Shown: piece by piece, positions 36,701 through 51,900 of the stretch
Layout: the number at the start of each line of letters is the position of its first letter
Position numbering within the stretch: position 1 is the stretch's first letter
DNA from: Streblospio benedicti
Lineage: Eukaryota > Annelida > Polychaeta > Spionida > Spionidae
Assembly: GCA_019095985.1 (NCBI GenBank)
Contig: CM032661.1
Location: 25,601,944-25,665,943 of the forward strand
Direction of reading: 5' to 3'
Length of the DNA: 64,000 bases
Notes under the pieces: model-generated
Database searches by the model: none
What the model saw: the letters and a program-made list of their open reading frames with translations, nothing else
Told to the model about the DNA's origin: nothing
Position numbers and translations under genes: made by a program

Positions 36701-39700
36701 GCTCTCAAAATTGGAATTTTCGTTTGTTTATCAAAGCAGGTTTCTACACTCTTAATGAGAATTTTACTGCCGGGCTGAATTCTATAAAGTACAAGAATCG
36801 TTGATTTGAATGTAATAGTTTTCACGATATAATCAGCACAAATGCGAATGGCATTCATCTTCATAGATTTTTTTCCCGCATTTTGAACTGATCGTTGGTG
36901 AACTAATTTAAAAGTATTCTGTTAGATATAACTACTTATTACCGTGATATGACAGACGGATTTAATTAATTTGACGGATGGGTATGCTCCACTTAAGATG
37001 GAAAAAATTGAACCAACCGTATTGACTTTTTATCATAAAAATGTCACCCTCAGCGAAACAAAGCGACTTGTTTGTTACGATCAGACGATGTTCTAAGTGT
37101 AATGATCAACGATTTCAATGTAATGTTAAAATAAAAATCTTAGCTTTGACAAAGGCTATATATATAATCCTATAAACTGCAATGTGGCATGTAGTGGAGC
37201 AGATCCTGAGGTGGTCTGTTGCCCACGGGAACACAGCGGCACACATATGTCGTGCTTTATTGCTTACAAAGATACATGGAGATTATGTATCCTCGAGAGG
37301 TGGATAAAATCATGGCAGTCAGTGTGATAGGCATCTTACCGTACGATTCTCGTCCCAAGGTTGTTGAAACTGGAGAGGGTAATGATTTTGTACTTTTTGT
37401 AAACTGGCTGTGAACCGTAGTTAAATGGATTGGTGTTTTGTTTTTCGAAAGTCATTTAAACGTTCTCGGCGTTTGGCATGTCTTCTAAATGGTTAATTTT
37501 GATATAATCATAAAATATCTTATTGAAAACTTAATGAGCATTGTCAAATATTAGCGACTTGACGATGTTGTGGCAGCGATAGCATAAACAGCATTAGTAT
37601 GTTCGTAACAGTTATTTTTAAAACTCAGCACGATTCGAATTTGCAACAGAGTATAGCTGAATAAACTTTCATCGTAAAATGTATATCCGTTTTCAATTTG
37701 CTCGCACATATTGCGAGAATGTAAAAGTTTACTTCTTGCCTAAGTGAAGCTAATCTTTTTTCAATCATGACACATCAACACCAGCTGTGAGGCGCTCCCG
37801 AGAGGGTCTGCTGAAGTGCTCTATAGAATGTACTTGGCGTTCAAATTTGATCAACATCGTGGAATAAGAGATGCCGCAAATCACTGGCATCTGCACCGTA
37901 GAAGATGTATGGCTATATCACTGTGCTAATGATGTCTTACCCTGTAATTTTGTGCATTCCGATCCCACCGATTGCTACAGTGATACACGTTCGTGTGTAC
38001 ATTGTTATTCATGTACTTTCTGTGGCCCAGGTATGTTGGTGGTAGCAAATTGTTCGGCTAAACATACCACACGTCATCATTATGGAATCTAGTTGATGGA
38101 AAACAAATGAGATAAATAAACTAGTAGTCGTACTATTTATACAAGAGGTGGTGATGTACGGTTGTTGATTTTAGCAGAAGTATTTGAAGATCCGTGCAAA
38201 CATCGCTTTAAGCCTAGTGTAGGAACCTGCTAAATAAATTCAGGCTCATTTGTTGATATGATATAAGAACCATCAATGTACATCTACGTACTTTCTACAC
38301 CTTAAATGAGACCTGTACTGTTCGTTGAACTGGGCCTTATCCCATGCACTTTTTGCTTGTATATCTATAGGGACGTAGCTGAAGGGACTAATATCCCTTT
38401 GATTGCGCGATGCGAGGTTGCTTCAAAGGCATCTCTGTGAGATAGAGATGTGGCTGGCATAAGTTGTGTGAGGAATTGACATAAGTCTCGGGTACGAGAG
38501 GGTTAGTAGGTAGAATGTTTTGTTGGTAAACTACAAATGTTGTTTCATTGTGTGATAAGTTTGGAGCCCCCACCTCGACCCATGTTCGATGACCATCTAT
38601 GGTGCAGAGGCTTCCACCATGCTCCTACTCAGCTTAGTGCCCTCAATGTCACAAGAATCTATGTTTATAAAGCCCCATTGCAATCTTAGATATAAATGGA
38701 ATCTTAGAGATGGAAGCCAGGGCAAGAAAATTTCTTTTTAGATACTATTATGACAATACGTACTCAACATGGGCATTCACATGCACACATTATGATTAAC
38801 TATTGGGGAACCTGAGTGCCAGCAATGAGTTTATTGGTGTCATTATGTTGGGGTTATTTTACAATATTAATGACGATTTTATGACAATAAAAGCCCTTCA
38901 TGCATCTGTTGTGTTTTATTACAAGAGGAAACGAACATAGTGGTTTCTTTTTGTGCAAATGGCTGTTTATGGATGCTGTAAATGTTGTTCTCCTCTTAAA
39001 TGTCTGATCCTTAGTAGGGATAATAGTGGTCTGTATTGGTGTGCTCATCTCAATTACAAGTTGGCACAAGTTCTTATATACGGTGTAAAAAGAGGGCATT
39101 CCAATTGAAAGACTATCATAACGTGGATATTTTGGGGATAACATTTGATACCAAACCCCTGGTATTGACAGTCAGGACTATCAATCCATGTCATTTTAGA
39201 TAGAAGGTGATAGAAAGTGATAAATGCGTAGGGAATCATGATTCGGCTCCCAAACGTGATTCGGCTCCTAAACACGATAAGCTGATAACGTCAACAATCC
39301 ATTAGTGCATCCCAAACTTTATATGGATCAAGACTCAATAATCAGGAATGATGCTACCACCATAGTCCCAAGCTGTATGTTCATCAATATATCATATTCA
39401 TCCAATTGTCTTTGTAATCACATTCTTGTGGAATTCGCGTGAGTAGCTCAGTTCATTAGTAACAAGTGTGCTACAAACATTTTTTCAATTTCCTCAGTTC
39501 TTTTCCTCCATTCAGCTTGTTAATGACGTATATCTTTGCTAATGATGGATTTCTATTGTTGTATATAGAGGCTGCATCGTACAAAACGTGTTCCTTCATA
39601 TGGCTGCAAACAAATCTCTTTGGATTAATTAAACGGGAATACAGTACAACTAATTATGTTGAGCGTCGTTTCATCTCCATCGCCAGTGGTACATACATAT

Positions 39701-40570
39701 ACGCTCCTTACAATCCTACAGTAGAAGTAGTTATCTATCTATAGATGTTTGGCACAATACCTGAAGAATGTAAATGTGTGTCTAAAAGGACTTTCTGTTG
39801 GGGCCACTTTCTACGGTGCCAGTGTGATTCCCGATTGGTGTGATAAACACACCCTCAACCCTATTGCGACTAGACGTCCTTAAAATACACCTGACCATTG
39901 TTTAAAGAACAGAGCAAAATATCACGGTGACTCGAAACAAATGTCGTGTATTTCCAGAAATGCCATACATCATCAAACTATTGCAGTTTGAACGGGGAGT
40001 ACAGTAAGAACTAGATGTAAAGCCAACCTCAATACAAATGTAGAGAGGTGATCTTTGTAAGGGGGGGGGGATTGAAGCTGCATAAGATCGCAATAAATGG
40101 TCTCGATATAGAGGATGTCACAGATGGTGTTTTTAATCAACTTCTACTGTATGCCAATATGTATAAACACTCCCTGTAATTATTCACTGTTTGATTTACA
40201 TGTGTATCATTGTGTTGAATCTGCTGGTTTGAAAGTCTTCTATACTACTTCTCTGTACTTTTGGTAATATCTTAGCTTTACTATGTAACAACCCCAGCCC
40301 CCAGCCCCAACCCCCTCCCCAATATCTATCCCTAATGTGTTACCGCGTGTGTTGCCACTTTCCAATAAAATACGCGCTCCAGGGCTTAGGTCGTTAATCA
40401 CCTCTGTATTTCAGAACAAGCCTATAAGAAATGTTCATTTTACTTTATTAATTCTCATTGATTATCTCTTTATTTTTATCGAAGTGCGTCTCCCCCGACA
40501 TAATTACATATATTTAATTGTCGACTCCGTGATATTGTCATGGGAACAAATACAATATACACAAACAAAG
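33792..40570. other. Gene-poor stretch (possibly part of cyclase intron 1)
   Basis: No gene is recognised. The largest frame (36484-36864 minus, 126 codons) has no domain, signal peptide or splice support. A Cys-rich 73-codon frame at 37871-38092 is unrecognised. A doubled GATTCGGCTCC word lies near 39240-39268. A small inverted-repeat element is listed separately. Confidence 0.35.
35355..35499. repeat. Possible small inverted-repeat element of about 145 bp
   Basis: CACGTTTTATCTGGCTTTG at the left and CAAAGCCAGGTAAAACATG at the right are reverse complements with two mismatches in 19. No target duplication is obvious. It may be a very small MITE. Confidence 0.4.
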
Positions 40571-40801
40571 TAGTGTACTGATAAAATAAATGTAGTAATT
40601 GCTGTGCCGCATCCATTGATTAGAAACAAAAATTAATAATGTTTAAGATTAGATGCAATAATAATTTTTTTTAATAAATTTAACAAATTTTCGGCATGTA
40701 ACTTGACAAAGCCAGTACATGCCGAAAATTTGTTTAATTTATTAAAAAATTTATTATTGCATCTAATCTTAATCATTATTATTTTTTTTTAGTGTACTGA
40801 T
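40571..40801. mobile_element. Fold-back insertion flanked by a 12-bp direct repeat
   Basis: TAGTGTACTGAT occurs at 40571-40582 and again at 40790-40801, consistent with a target-site duplication. Between them a near-perfect hairpin has arms TTAAGATTAGATGCAATAAT... (40638-40705) and the reverse complement (40713-40775). The arms meet at the loop flanked by TCGGCATGTA and TACATGCCGA. The right end carries ATTATTATTTTTTTTT just before the repeat. A 12-bp duplication is unusual for a MITE and would suit insertion by an endonuclease-made staggered cut or a retroposon. Confidence 0.7.
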
Positions 40802-43800
40802 GACAGATTTCGTATGTATCTAATTAATTTGGCATCCTTGACAATGCAGGATCATATGAACTGACATACGATAACGCATAGAAGCAATCGGTCATCACTG
40901 CCAGTGAGATATACTAGTGCGAGGCTTGTTATCATTCAGCATGCCTCATCCTATCAGATTAACAATAAAATGAGCGTCGCTTTTCTGTATATGGGAACTA
41001 GTCCTCATCAACGTGTGTTTGTTTGGTACAGTTTGCATTTATTGTTTTCAAACGACCGCAAGTTCGCCATTGTGGTGTACTCTTACATCTCACTATAGCA
41101 TCAAATACAATTATCAAAGTTACCACCAACTTTAATGTACACTGATATGAATATTGTGTATTTAAATCAAAATTACATAAGTACCTCCAATTAAGACTAC
41201 ACCTCTCTGTTGATACCACGTATTAGTACCGGTCCCAAACCTTCATAAATGGACCACCGTAAACTACCTCGAAGAGATCACCCTCTCTATTGAACCCACG
41301 TAAGATCAGCCCTTCTGGCGGTCTTCATAGGGAGGTTCTTCTGTATACATTTTGTGACACGTACTTTCGACAAAGCTCAATACAAATTGTATATACTTCT
41401 CACCTTTGACATTAACACGTCTGAAATAACCTAGATCATGCTAACATCTCGAATGCCAACCATAAGTGATCTTGACCTCTTAGCACAGAGACCACATCAA
41501 TATTTACATTTATCTGGAGCTGTTAAGATGATCCACGTGGCTTGTGCTAGAGCCAGACTCACCCTTACAAACTGCATCTAATCGTTGAGATAAACCATAT
41601 GGTTAGTATCTTCATTGTAGATCATGAAATCCAGATTTTGTGACTGAAAGCTTTTCATTGAAATTTAAATGGTGTTCATTTCTATTGACATTTTGTAAAA
41701 GCTGCGATTTAGAAAATGTTTAATGTTTGGTTGGTTTTGTATTTCATCCTGCAATAAATACCATAAAATTAGTGATTACTTATCAGTGTTATTATTAATA
41801 ATTTCATGGTGCAGTGGTATTGTATCTGTAAAACAAAACAAACCAGAAACTTACGAAATATTCCTTGCTTTTACATTTATCAAATTTACCAACCATAGGG
41901 TATATTAACATGGAAGAAAACATCAAACACGATAGGTATATGATGACAATATGAGGTGTAGACTGTAATAAACATCAATTTTCACTCTCAGCCTGTTGTA
42001 AAACTCTCATAATAAGTGGCATAATTTCTACAGGGTAACACTTGCTAAGTGATTTAGTGATTCACGGCATGTTCTCGTTTTCTAACAAACATCAACGCTC
42101 GTAAGGGAAGCAAATAAACAGCACCAAATGATAAATGCATATCTAACTACGAACGTTGGGTGAAAGGTGGCAAATTCCAGCTGATCAATTCTGAATTTGA
42201 TATCCTATACATTTTGATAAATGCTCTTGGGTTGACATAATCAGATTCATACATTCGCCATTGACAACTATTATAAATGTCATCATGCTGCAGCTCATTA
42301 TCTAAAGCATAGGGCACAAATTAATGACATACATCGGCTAGATATACCCAATATAACTCACTCACTCATTCACTCACTCACTCACTAATTTGAAATGTGC
42401 CAAATGTTCCATCTATGAGTATTAGGAGAGGGGAATGCTAGAAAATACGTGTGAGTGACTGCTGACACCGCGTCACTGTCCGCCTCTTGAGCTTATCACC
42501 AGGAACCCGCCCATCACAAGTATCGCCAGCCTTATCACAAAACGCGCGGGATGAAGGAAGAAATATCATTTCTTCAATATTGACCCCCCCCTCCCCCATT
42601 CATCACCTTGACTACTGGTAGGTAAGGTGAAGTTCTCAATGTAAATACTGATGGATCATGCTACATTATTCTAGTAGGGGACTGGAAGCTGCCAAACTCT
42701 GCCCTTGTTACCTCAGTCCACGGACAAACGTAGTTCGGTGACTGGAGGTCCACAAATCAGAGTGGGTGGGTAAGTAATGTTATTCCGTCATTAGGCTATA
42801 GCTGTTCAGCAATTTTCCCTAGTGCACTATAGAAATGAGTATCGTTACGTCAAATAGTTAACCGATATCTGTTGCAATGATAAATCACCATGTGAAAACA
42901 AAGTACAAAGTACAAACAAAGTTTGCATGAGTTTCCTTAAAGCTAACCCATTATCCATCCATAACGAATTCGTACTCATGGCATCGGAGGTTTGACGTCT
43001 GAGCCACGCTGCCAGCCGCAGCTGCATAGTGTATCCTATGCGGGCTCGTTATAAAGTGTGTTCCCTATAAAGTGCAATCTTTAGCTATACTAGGGTCCAT
43101 GCAATGCGCGTGATCCGATTATCTCACAGGTATTCCTCGTGGAGCAAGTGCACTTAATTGCTTACCATAAGTACGTATTACTGTCAATTGTTGCACCTGC
43201 TCTAGATGGCTGCAATAAATAAATGACCAATTGGCGCTTTCACAGTTAATGTACTTAGAGGCTATAAACAGCACGAATCATAAGTAAGCTGTACGTGTAC
43301 GGGTGTCTACCCGAGGGGGGGGGGTGCTCTTCCACAGTCGAGTTGGGTTTATATGCTCAGCAGAAAGACCTGCGATTTTGAGATGACAAAATATCTAAGA
43401 CCCCCTATCTCTTGGCAGCCAAACCCCAAACCTAACTTCTCTAAATCACAAATTGCAAAAGAGTAAACTGAAGCATCATTCTATTTGGTTGTCTTTGACT
43501 TTCATATAGATTCAATGCATTGTTTTAAACACCAATATTGAAGACCCCGTATTTTGAACCTACCGTGAAGCATACCCACCCATAACAGATGCTACTTCAC
43601 CCCGACACCCCCCCTGAAATACCCTCACTTTTGGCACACGAACCACTAGAGAAATAAGGAATTTGTATTTGATAACGCAAATGTTAAATACCTCGGAAGT
43701 CATATACTGACTGGGAAAGGAACAATCGTTCCCCCGAAAATACACGCACTGTCGTGTGCGCATGAGACATCCTCTCATCAGGCTTGTTGCTAGTCATGGT

Positions 43801-46800
43801 TTTCTCTTTCATCTATATTTCCCGTCTTCTCCGTAGCCTGTTCTTATTCTAGTTTGTTGTCTTCGCCCTTACTCTTTAGTTACAAAAGGCACGTAACACA
43901 TGATGCAGACCTTTCATTTGCATAACTGGCGGACGTCTAGAAAATGTGCGTAACATGTTGACATGGTTTTGTTTGAATGTCACCATATTTGTCTGTTGGT
44001 GACATGTGTATTATTTTGTGTGGTTATTGCTTTTCTTAATTTCTGTTCTCCATTGTCTTCGCCTTCGTATGTAGTTCTTTGTCTGTCTGAAATATTATGA
44101 TGTGCGTGGTTAATAATTGCTATATGTATAGGGAAATATATTCTAGAAATAATAAACTATTAGAAGTATCTGTCATAATTAGAAGTATCTGTATCTGCAA
44201 ATTTGCAACCCAGTCTAGGACTCGTGTGATTCACAAAATCACTGACTCCTCGCGTTGTAAATAGCTAGCCAGACCACTCGTGTAACATATTTTGCTAAAT
44301 GTTCCAGAAATGTGAGAAAATACACAACTTGCAACTAGATTTACATGCATAACTCGTGAATCTGACACACGATAAGTTTTTTCCCATCAGTGTGTCTGCT
44401 ATCATCACATAATTCCATCGAGCTAGTTCAGCAAAGCAGCAGGCGTGAGCTAGCGCACTGCTAGATTGATTGCTACCTGCGCGTATAAGATTCCAAGGAC
44501 AGTGCTCGATATAGCACATCTAGCATCTATTTCTGTTTCCTTCACAGTTTCCATACAATATATACATCATCTAGTACGTTAGTCATGATGAAACAGATTG
44601 ATGTTATGAAAATATACTCTCTAGACAGAGTGTACGGTGAACGTATTCATCTGCTATGAGCTGTTTCATCAAACTATTATCTATCTATTAGTTATCTTTA
44701 TTGCGATATACATATGAGATTGAAAATGTGGTTATGTTCATGCTACATTCTGTAGCAATTCAATCAAAGCTGCCCGTGTCACTGTGGATATGTTTTACGG
44801 TTATTGATAAGTTTTGTGTCTAAAGTATGATTGCAAAATAAGGCACGACCTCTGTCGTCAAAGGGCAGTCCGAGAGCAGTAGCATGATTTGTACGTTGAT
44901 ACACGCTTTTGTGTGATCATAATTTACTCTCAACTACGTGGCTTTAAAACCTGAGACATAGTTCGTGTCCTAATCTTCAGAGGGAAGGGATCAAAATGCT
45001 TCTCACCAGCACACTAGATTGACCTCGGGAATGTTAGCTGAAAGGTAATAAATATCTAGCACGCGATTATACAGACTTTGGAACATCATATTTCAAAATG
45101 CCGAGTCAACGTTATTTTACACTAAGTGCCCGTTCATGCCGTTTGGCAAAAGCAATGCGTTCGTGCAGTGCCACATTGACATTATTTTGAGAGTGTTTGC
45201 TTGGGACGTTTGATACGATGTATCACACTGTTATATATCACTATAGTGTTTCATTGTCAAGTGCAATGATGAGTTCCTAGATACAGCGCAGAATCAGTGT
45301 GAGGAAACACTGTTTAGCTACCACTCTCACTTGTAACAATAGTCATAATCATCCTAACTACAAAGTAATTCACAATGTTTTGCAACAGCTTTGGACATGG
45401 TAATAAAAGCATAATGCAATATACTAATGACTGGCATAATACATATTTGATGATCTTGCGGATGTTTCACGTATAGCCCTTTGTCATGAAAGATTATGTA
45501 AGCAATGTGCTAAGTATTGCTGATGGGTCTATTCCTAAGATATTCAGATTGAATCATGGCTGAGATGAAAAACACCTATTTGTTTTAAATGTCAAATTGG
45601 GTGTTATGAATTGGTGTGCTTTCATCAACAGCTTTTAAATTGTTTTGATTGGTTAATTCAGTAGGCCAGCTCTCCCCATTGGCCATCATGTCATGAGTTC
45701 TTCATATTTCATTCAGCCGTTTAAAACATCCCTAATTGTGTACTTCCATAAATTAAAAAAATGCTATTGAGACATTATTTATCTTATCCCCTGACAACAC
45801 CACCGAGGCATGTAAACTAATTATAAATTAGCTGAGGATTTAAACCAATTAGTGCCAAAGTACAAAAGCATTTTTCCATCATAAAACACAAAAAACGCTC
45901 CAAAGTACAATGTATGCGCATGTGAGGATTTTCTCAATTTTTGTTAATTGCTCTCTGGGAATGTCGAAACTGTCTAAGGAAGTCATGGATTGTAGACACA
46001 CTTTATTTTGTATTTTACACGTACACAACATGTGTTCTCATTTGTATGCTTCAGTTCGTCCAGGGTATGAAATAAGGTCTACTTTTCGGCCCTGTGCAGT
46101 GCGATTTTTCCAGGGCCAGCTTATTCCAAAAGTGACTAGGTTGTTTTAGGAATACTATGTAAAGGGATGACAACCTTTGTTCAGTATTTGCTTATGTCGG
46201 CACCCTGCAGTAGCACATAATAGTTTGTGAACATCTTCCCATGGGTTTCTTACACTGTTTCGTCCATGACATTTTATTTCCATGTTTTAATGTACTCAAA
46301 AAACACGTGGCCAATTTTCCGTTGACACAGACTTGCCTTCCAACTATCACAACAGTGCATCATTTACTCTAACAAGAACCTATCATCTCAGGTGTGTAGC
46401 TGCTATGTACACGCCTACTGTGAGCCACCGTTACTGTTACATGGATCACTGCTAAGGCGTGCTGCACTGACAGAACAGTTTACGTTAACGTGTTAACTTT
46501 GCACATCTTTCTCAACAATAAAATCTGCACAGGTTTATTTTGTACGTTATTCAACCCGCGCATTTGGACCATCGCAACTTGTTATTACCGTCCATAGTTT
46601 TTAAACTTGTTACCGAAAATCAACTATTTTGTCTACAGCTTTTAAGTCAAAGAAGTAAGCATTGACAATCACGTACTCATTGTAGTCCAGAGCAGTGATA
46701 ATTCTATAATCACTGTCGTAATACGGAATAAGTTCAATTCACAAAGGAGCCAAAACTCACCTGAAAACACTTTCCCGTGTTTACGGTAAACTGGATCCGG

Positions 46801-48757
46801 CCCCCTATAGATTAAGTCTGGTGTTACACGTCTTTCTCTCAACTCTGGTTTGCTTTACCCCTATAAATTGCTTACGAGTGCCAATTCACTTGATGAATTG
46901 AAAGCTTCTAAAGTTTTGGAGGTTTTATCCGAGTAACCAAACAATATATGGAGATGTATAAAAAATAGAATCGCTGTAGGTGTATTGAATGTATGAAGTG
47001 ATATTCGAATTCTTGACTTTTTAAAAATACAATAGGCTGTGTATTGGTAGTGGGAGAGAGGGTTGTTTTCTTCAATGTTTCCCGTGTACAAGAGGGTATG
47101 GTGGTCTCAATCCGGCTCAATCCATATGTTCTGTGAGTGAACCGTTCTTATTTTTGTCTTCAACCAAATACTTTGTAATAATTTATCAAAATATGTTTGA
47201 CTTCTAATTCTATTTTTTTTCTTATTCTGGACTATAAAGTAACGAACGATGCGGTGATATAATGTTTAAGCTTGATAGGACAGACTTGATTTACATGTCT
47301 GGATAGTCCCTATGTTTACGAAGTTCATTGAGGCCAAACTTCTGTGAGGTTGTTTATTCCTCTAAATAAATTTGTTCGGTTCGTAAATTGAAAGAAGTTT
47401 TAAAATACCTTCCACATTCCACGTTTGTACGGGAGTTATACGGCAATCGCATAAGATTTACATTAGTTTCCTTGCGTATTTGATCTTAAAAGAGCACTCT
47501 TTGATTATCATCACGAAAGTGGTTTCTTTTTTTCCGAGAATACATGATTGTACATGTAACACTACACCGCTGTGGCTTTTGAGAACATTAGGAAAATACG
47601 CCAAAGTGGCACGCAACGCGTTATGAGCCACCGTTAGTGTTACATAGCTCTGAAAAGAAGTAACACTCATTATAAAAATTCACGGTAGTGTTTACAAATG
47701 TCTTAATTGTTTGTTTGGTTGGTTGGTTGGTTTGTGGGGGTGAGATGGTTGGGGGCTTTTGTGGCTTTTATTCATTTTTTGTAATAAAATACCCCCAAAC
47801 ATTTCGTTAACATCAAGCGGACATAATTTTTACACCATGCAGTATACTGGCTAAATCCCACGTGTATCATGTTGACATTATATGGTATTGTATGCAATAA
47901 TTTAACCCCGTTGTTTTAAGTCGTAATACGGTTAAAACCGGATCATGCATGAATGATATACGAAATGTTATAAGCAAAGAATACCCATTCCTCTTATTCC
48001 CCACATCTTTAAATAATTGGAGACTGCTAGATTCCCACACTTTTTAACTACGTGACTGTGTCAACATCTTGGTATACAATCATGACTACTACATCAACGT
48101 CGCGGCATGAGCACTTGTATATACATCAGTCCACGTCTATTCCTGTGCTAGCTCCAGGTCTGTGCTAGGCCTTTAATACAACGGGTTTCAGTTTTTCTTT
48201 TCTTTTCGCAGGCAATCGTCTACAGTAGTGTTTGGTTCTCATTTAACCAGCTAACAGTTCCTTCTCAACCATAGCGTACATGGGTGATGTGATGGAGAAA
48301 CCAGTCTAATAGCATCCATCCTTTCAGTAATGCTGGCCACCCCCGTGTTCAGAATTTTTGGCTTTGTCAGCCTATCTCAAGTATGCAAAAGAACATGAAT
48401 CCAGCCTAAAACACAGACAGCTCCATGTCTTTGGAAAGGTGTGGGGGGCCGCACTACAAGAATTTTGTACATGCAATCGATGGCAGACATGCCAAAAACA
48501 CATGAAAATGAGGTATTTTGGTGGGAAAGTGGGTAAGAGCGCCCCCTGTACCCACTCAAGCGCTGGATCTTCCTATATAAAATGGATGACATTATATTTC
48601 TGTAGTTAGATGTCCGATTCTATTCATACTTAAAAGGGGAATATTTTTTGCATAATAACTATTCTATACGCTCCTTCCCTATTCACGATGCTCTTATCTG
48701 GTCCATGACTGTAACGATGGCCATACTATAATATAGCATGTCATCCTCTGTCCGCAG
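40802..48757. other. Gene-poor stretch upstream of the first confident cyclase exon
   Basis: No gene is recognised. Minor repeats include G runs near 43316 and a GGTT run near 47715-47735. The words GAGCCACCGTTA and TGTTACAT appear at both 46420 and 47625. Frames at 48358-48609 (plus) and 48377-48592 (minus) overlap each other and have no domain. Confidence 0.35.
42356..42387. repeat. (ACTC)n microsatellite
   Basis: About eight ACTC units with one ATTC interruption. Confidence 0.95.
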
Positions 48758-48900
48758 GTGCTGCGTGTGCTGTGATGGAGGTGGAGGTGCTGTACCGCGA
48801 GTACTGTGAGGTGGCACGGCGACGCGTGTTCACGCGGGCGCTGCCAGTGCTGCTCCTGCTGGCCAGCGCCGCCACCACCGCCAGTATCATGCGCCTACAG
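48758..48900 (+). CDS. Adenylate cyclase exon 1 of the confident series (TM1)
   Basis: Acceptor TCCGCAG before 48758, donor CAG/GTGAGA after 48900. ATG at 48775 gives 42 residues ([17 protein letters not shown], then hydrophobic TM1 with [16 protein letters not shown]). LYREYC resembles LYESYYC just before TM1 of mammalian ADCY2. The five codons before the ATG are open, so this exon may be preceded by coding sequence. Confidence 0.85.
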
Positions 48901-51900
48901 GTGAGACAGAACACACATAGGCGGCAGCACTCGCAATCTCTTAAACTATAGTACACTTACTAATGCATACTTTTTTTCTAAACAGCTCTGTAGGCAGTTG
49001 GTAGGAGTAAACAATACGCACCCTATGGTTGTATTGATTGGCTGTGGTGGCAAAATGCCGTAATACAGGTTCTAGTATTTGGGTCCGTGTGCGGATAATG
49101 CAAGCGAGGGGGTGCAAGGAGGAAGTAGTGAGTGGAGACAATGCCAGGAACATACATAAAGGTTGGGAATGCAAATAGAAAGTACCAGTACCTTTCCCGT
49201 CCTACTGAGCCTCGTATTGAGTCAGTCTACGGGTAGCATGGCAATGAAGTTGACACACAATGACGCTCTGTTGCAAGACACCCATGCCGTTGCGTTCACC
49301 TGCTACTTACTTTTAATTTCTTTTGAAAACATTTTACTTTAAAATGAAAAGAATTTGGTGTCGCAAAATGCGAGTAAGCCTTCTCTATATATACTTTAAT
49401 TACCTGCACGCCTCGAGAATTTTCATCATGTAGATCAAATCAAAATACGATATCAAATACTCGTTGGGTTGATTCTGGAATAAGTACTAGGCTAGCCTAT
49501 ATTTTCTAGCCTATAAGTTTCTAGTGATTAATTAAGTACTGTAGACATTTATACTAAGTAACATTTACCAGAATGAGAAAAAAAATATGTTGGTATTCTT
49601 TGTTACAAAATGAGACCAGGCACTGATATAGTAACAAGACTTTATGTCATATCAAATGGCAAGAAGGTCTTAGCCGGGATGATATTCACGTTCTTCCTAA
49701 GATGACAGCTTACTAAAGAACAAGATACCACGTTTTTGTATGGAAACAAATAATTTTCTTACTAACTTTGACAACACGTTAGGCGGATTTAGGTCATAAA
49801 TGGTTTATCCTTACCAAATGCCACTTGTTAAGTCATGTCATTAAAAGGGTATCAACGACCCAGTCAGTTCAGAATGATTTGTGATATATCTTATGACGTG
49901 TGACTTGGTATTTTAAATAATTGTACTCCAAGCTGCTATGCATGGTGTACGATGTTCATAACACCACCACAAACCCCGACCCGGGAACCGTATTGGGGTT
50001 CTTCGATCAATAGCCCAACTCTTAAACCACTTGCCATGCATGATCTTTGGTTTGAATGAAAAATGAATTAGTAAAAACGACAGCATGATGGCCATTGATA
50101 GTATCTATGTAAGAGAGTCGAGCGTTTTATAAACCGTTAGTGCAGCCAACATTTTAGCTATAATGGTTGTCTATGACAAAGCGAGTAAACTGAGTTTCTC
50201 GCTACATGCACTCGGTCAGTGAACAGAAGTATATTGGTAAATACGAGCGACAATATTTTCCCCACATTTTCATCATTATTGTTATCGTGTGTGTGTGACG
50301 TCATTAATGGGTCATCCAGTCATGTACGTACGTACCCTAACTACATGCAATCCCCATTTAGTGCCTCTGGCATGATGCTATGTGTGACATATGCCTCTGA
50401 TCATCCAGGTCAGAGCTAACGACTACAATCTCATTACATACAATCTAAGTGTAACACCATGTGTGCTATTTATAGCGTCGTGTTAACGGGGAGCTTTGGA
50501 AGAATAATTGTCATGTCTAGTCTGTTACCTGAAATAGCTTAGAAAGTTAATACAGATTATATTTTGTTCTGCTCGTAATCATGTGCTTGAAATCATGGGC
50601 TCTCTCTTACCGGTAGGAAATGAGTTGGTTTACCTGGCATTAAAATAATCAAAGTTCTATGAAATATGTACTTGTGTTACAGGATGCTCATAAAAGACTC
50701 CAGTATGGCTCCTGCTCTCTGGAACCAAGGAATACCATGCACATTAAATTTGAAGCTTACGTAAACTCTAGTAGGTTTCTGACTGCTGAAGTCTTATATG
50801 TACACATCCGGGTTTTATTCACGTAAGAGTAGCTGGCTATATGATATGCACACAGTTTTTAAGAGTTGTATACCAGCACGTAAAAAAGAATGGACGATCA
50901 ATCCTAGTGCCGAATTTATGATGTGCTAAATCAGTCAGTCACAATGCAAACACAAATGCCTACTAAAAGATGTATAAAGACTTTGCTTTGCTTGTATTCG
51001 AGATCGAAAACTAGGCCGTGCTCCAAGCTGCTGCTACTCTGTGACATACCCGGTAAATCATGTACGTTGTCAGATATGATTGCCATGCTGATTGATGGGG
51101 AATGAATCGATGCGGAAATCCTTTGAGACATCGTCACTGTGACCCATGTCCACTAATTGATATAGAAATATCTACTGACGAACATCTGCCACGCCCCATA
51201 TCTTGCAGTGTAATTGTTTCCATAGAATTACTGACCTAAGAGCCTACATACATTACCTATTACTATAAAGAATATAGTTCATTTATATACACAATAGAGT
51301 GGTCATAATTGATGTATGGAAACAATGCAGCATAATCGCGTTCGTGTGTGAGATAACGTTAGCCTCCGTTAATTTGTATACACATGAACTTACTGTTACA
51401 CTTCATGCTCAGTGCATTGTGTGTGTTTTTTGTTCAGGTCCTTCAACATACATATAAAACCAATAAGAAGCTTCTATTAAGTTCCAAAGCCTTAATTTAC
51501 ACACGAGTGTCAAACCCATTGCGTTCTACTGTATGTTGAACCAGCAAGATTACATATAAAAGACCACACACCTTTCCTCTGACCCACGCGCAGTACGAGT
51601 CTGGCGGCGGCGACGGCGGGCTGTCAGTCGGCGCCCTGGTGCAGGTGGCGGCAGCGGCCGGGGCGGCGGCTCTGCTGCTCACGCTGCTGCTCATCAGCGT
51701 GTCCATCAGCAGCGACGCCTTCGCCCGCCTGCAGGTGGCGCTGGCGCTCGTCACGTGGCTCGTCACGCTCGTCTGCTTCTTCGTCTACACTTCCATGCGG
51801 CTGTGGAGGTGAGTCTGCGTGGTTCTTTGGGTTTATAGCCTGGTGAGATCATTAGCGGATGTTTGGTTCGAGCCTCAAATTTCGGTCAAATCTGTTGTCA

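Noticed and set aside
36484-36864. 126-codon frame on the minus strand
   Set aside because: AT-rich composition, no domain, signal peptide or splice support; length is within chance for 64 kb of AT-rich DNA.
37871-38092. Small cysteine-rich secreted peptide
   Set aside because: Several Cys residues but no hydrophobic signal sequence at the N-terminus and no cleavage sites; likely a chance frame.
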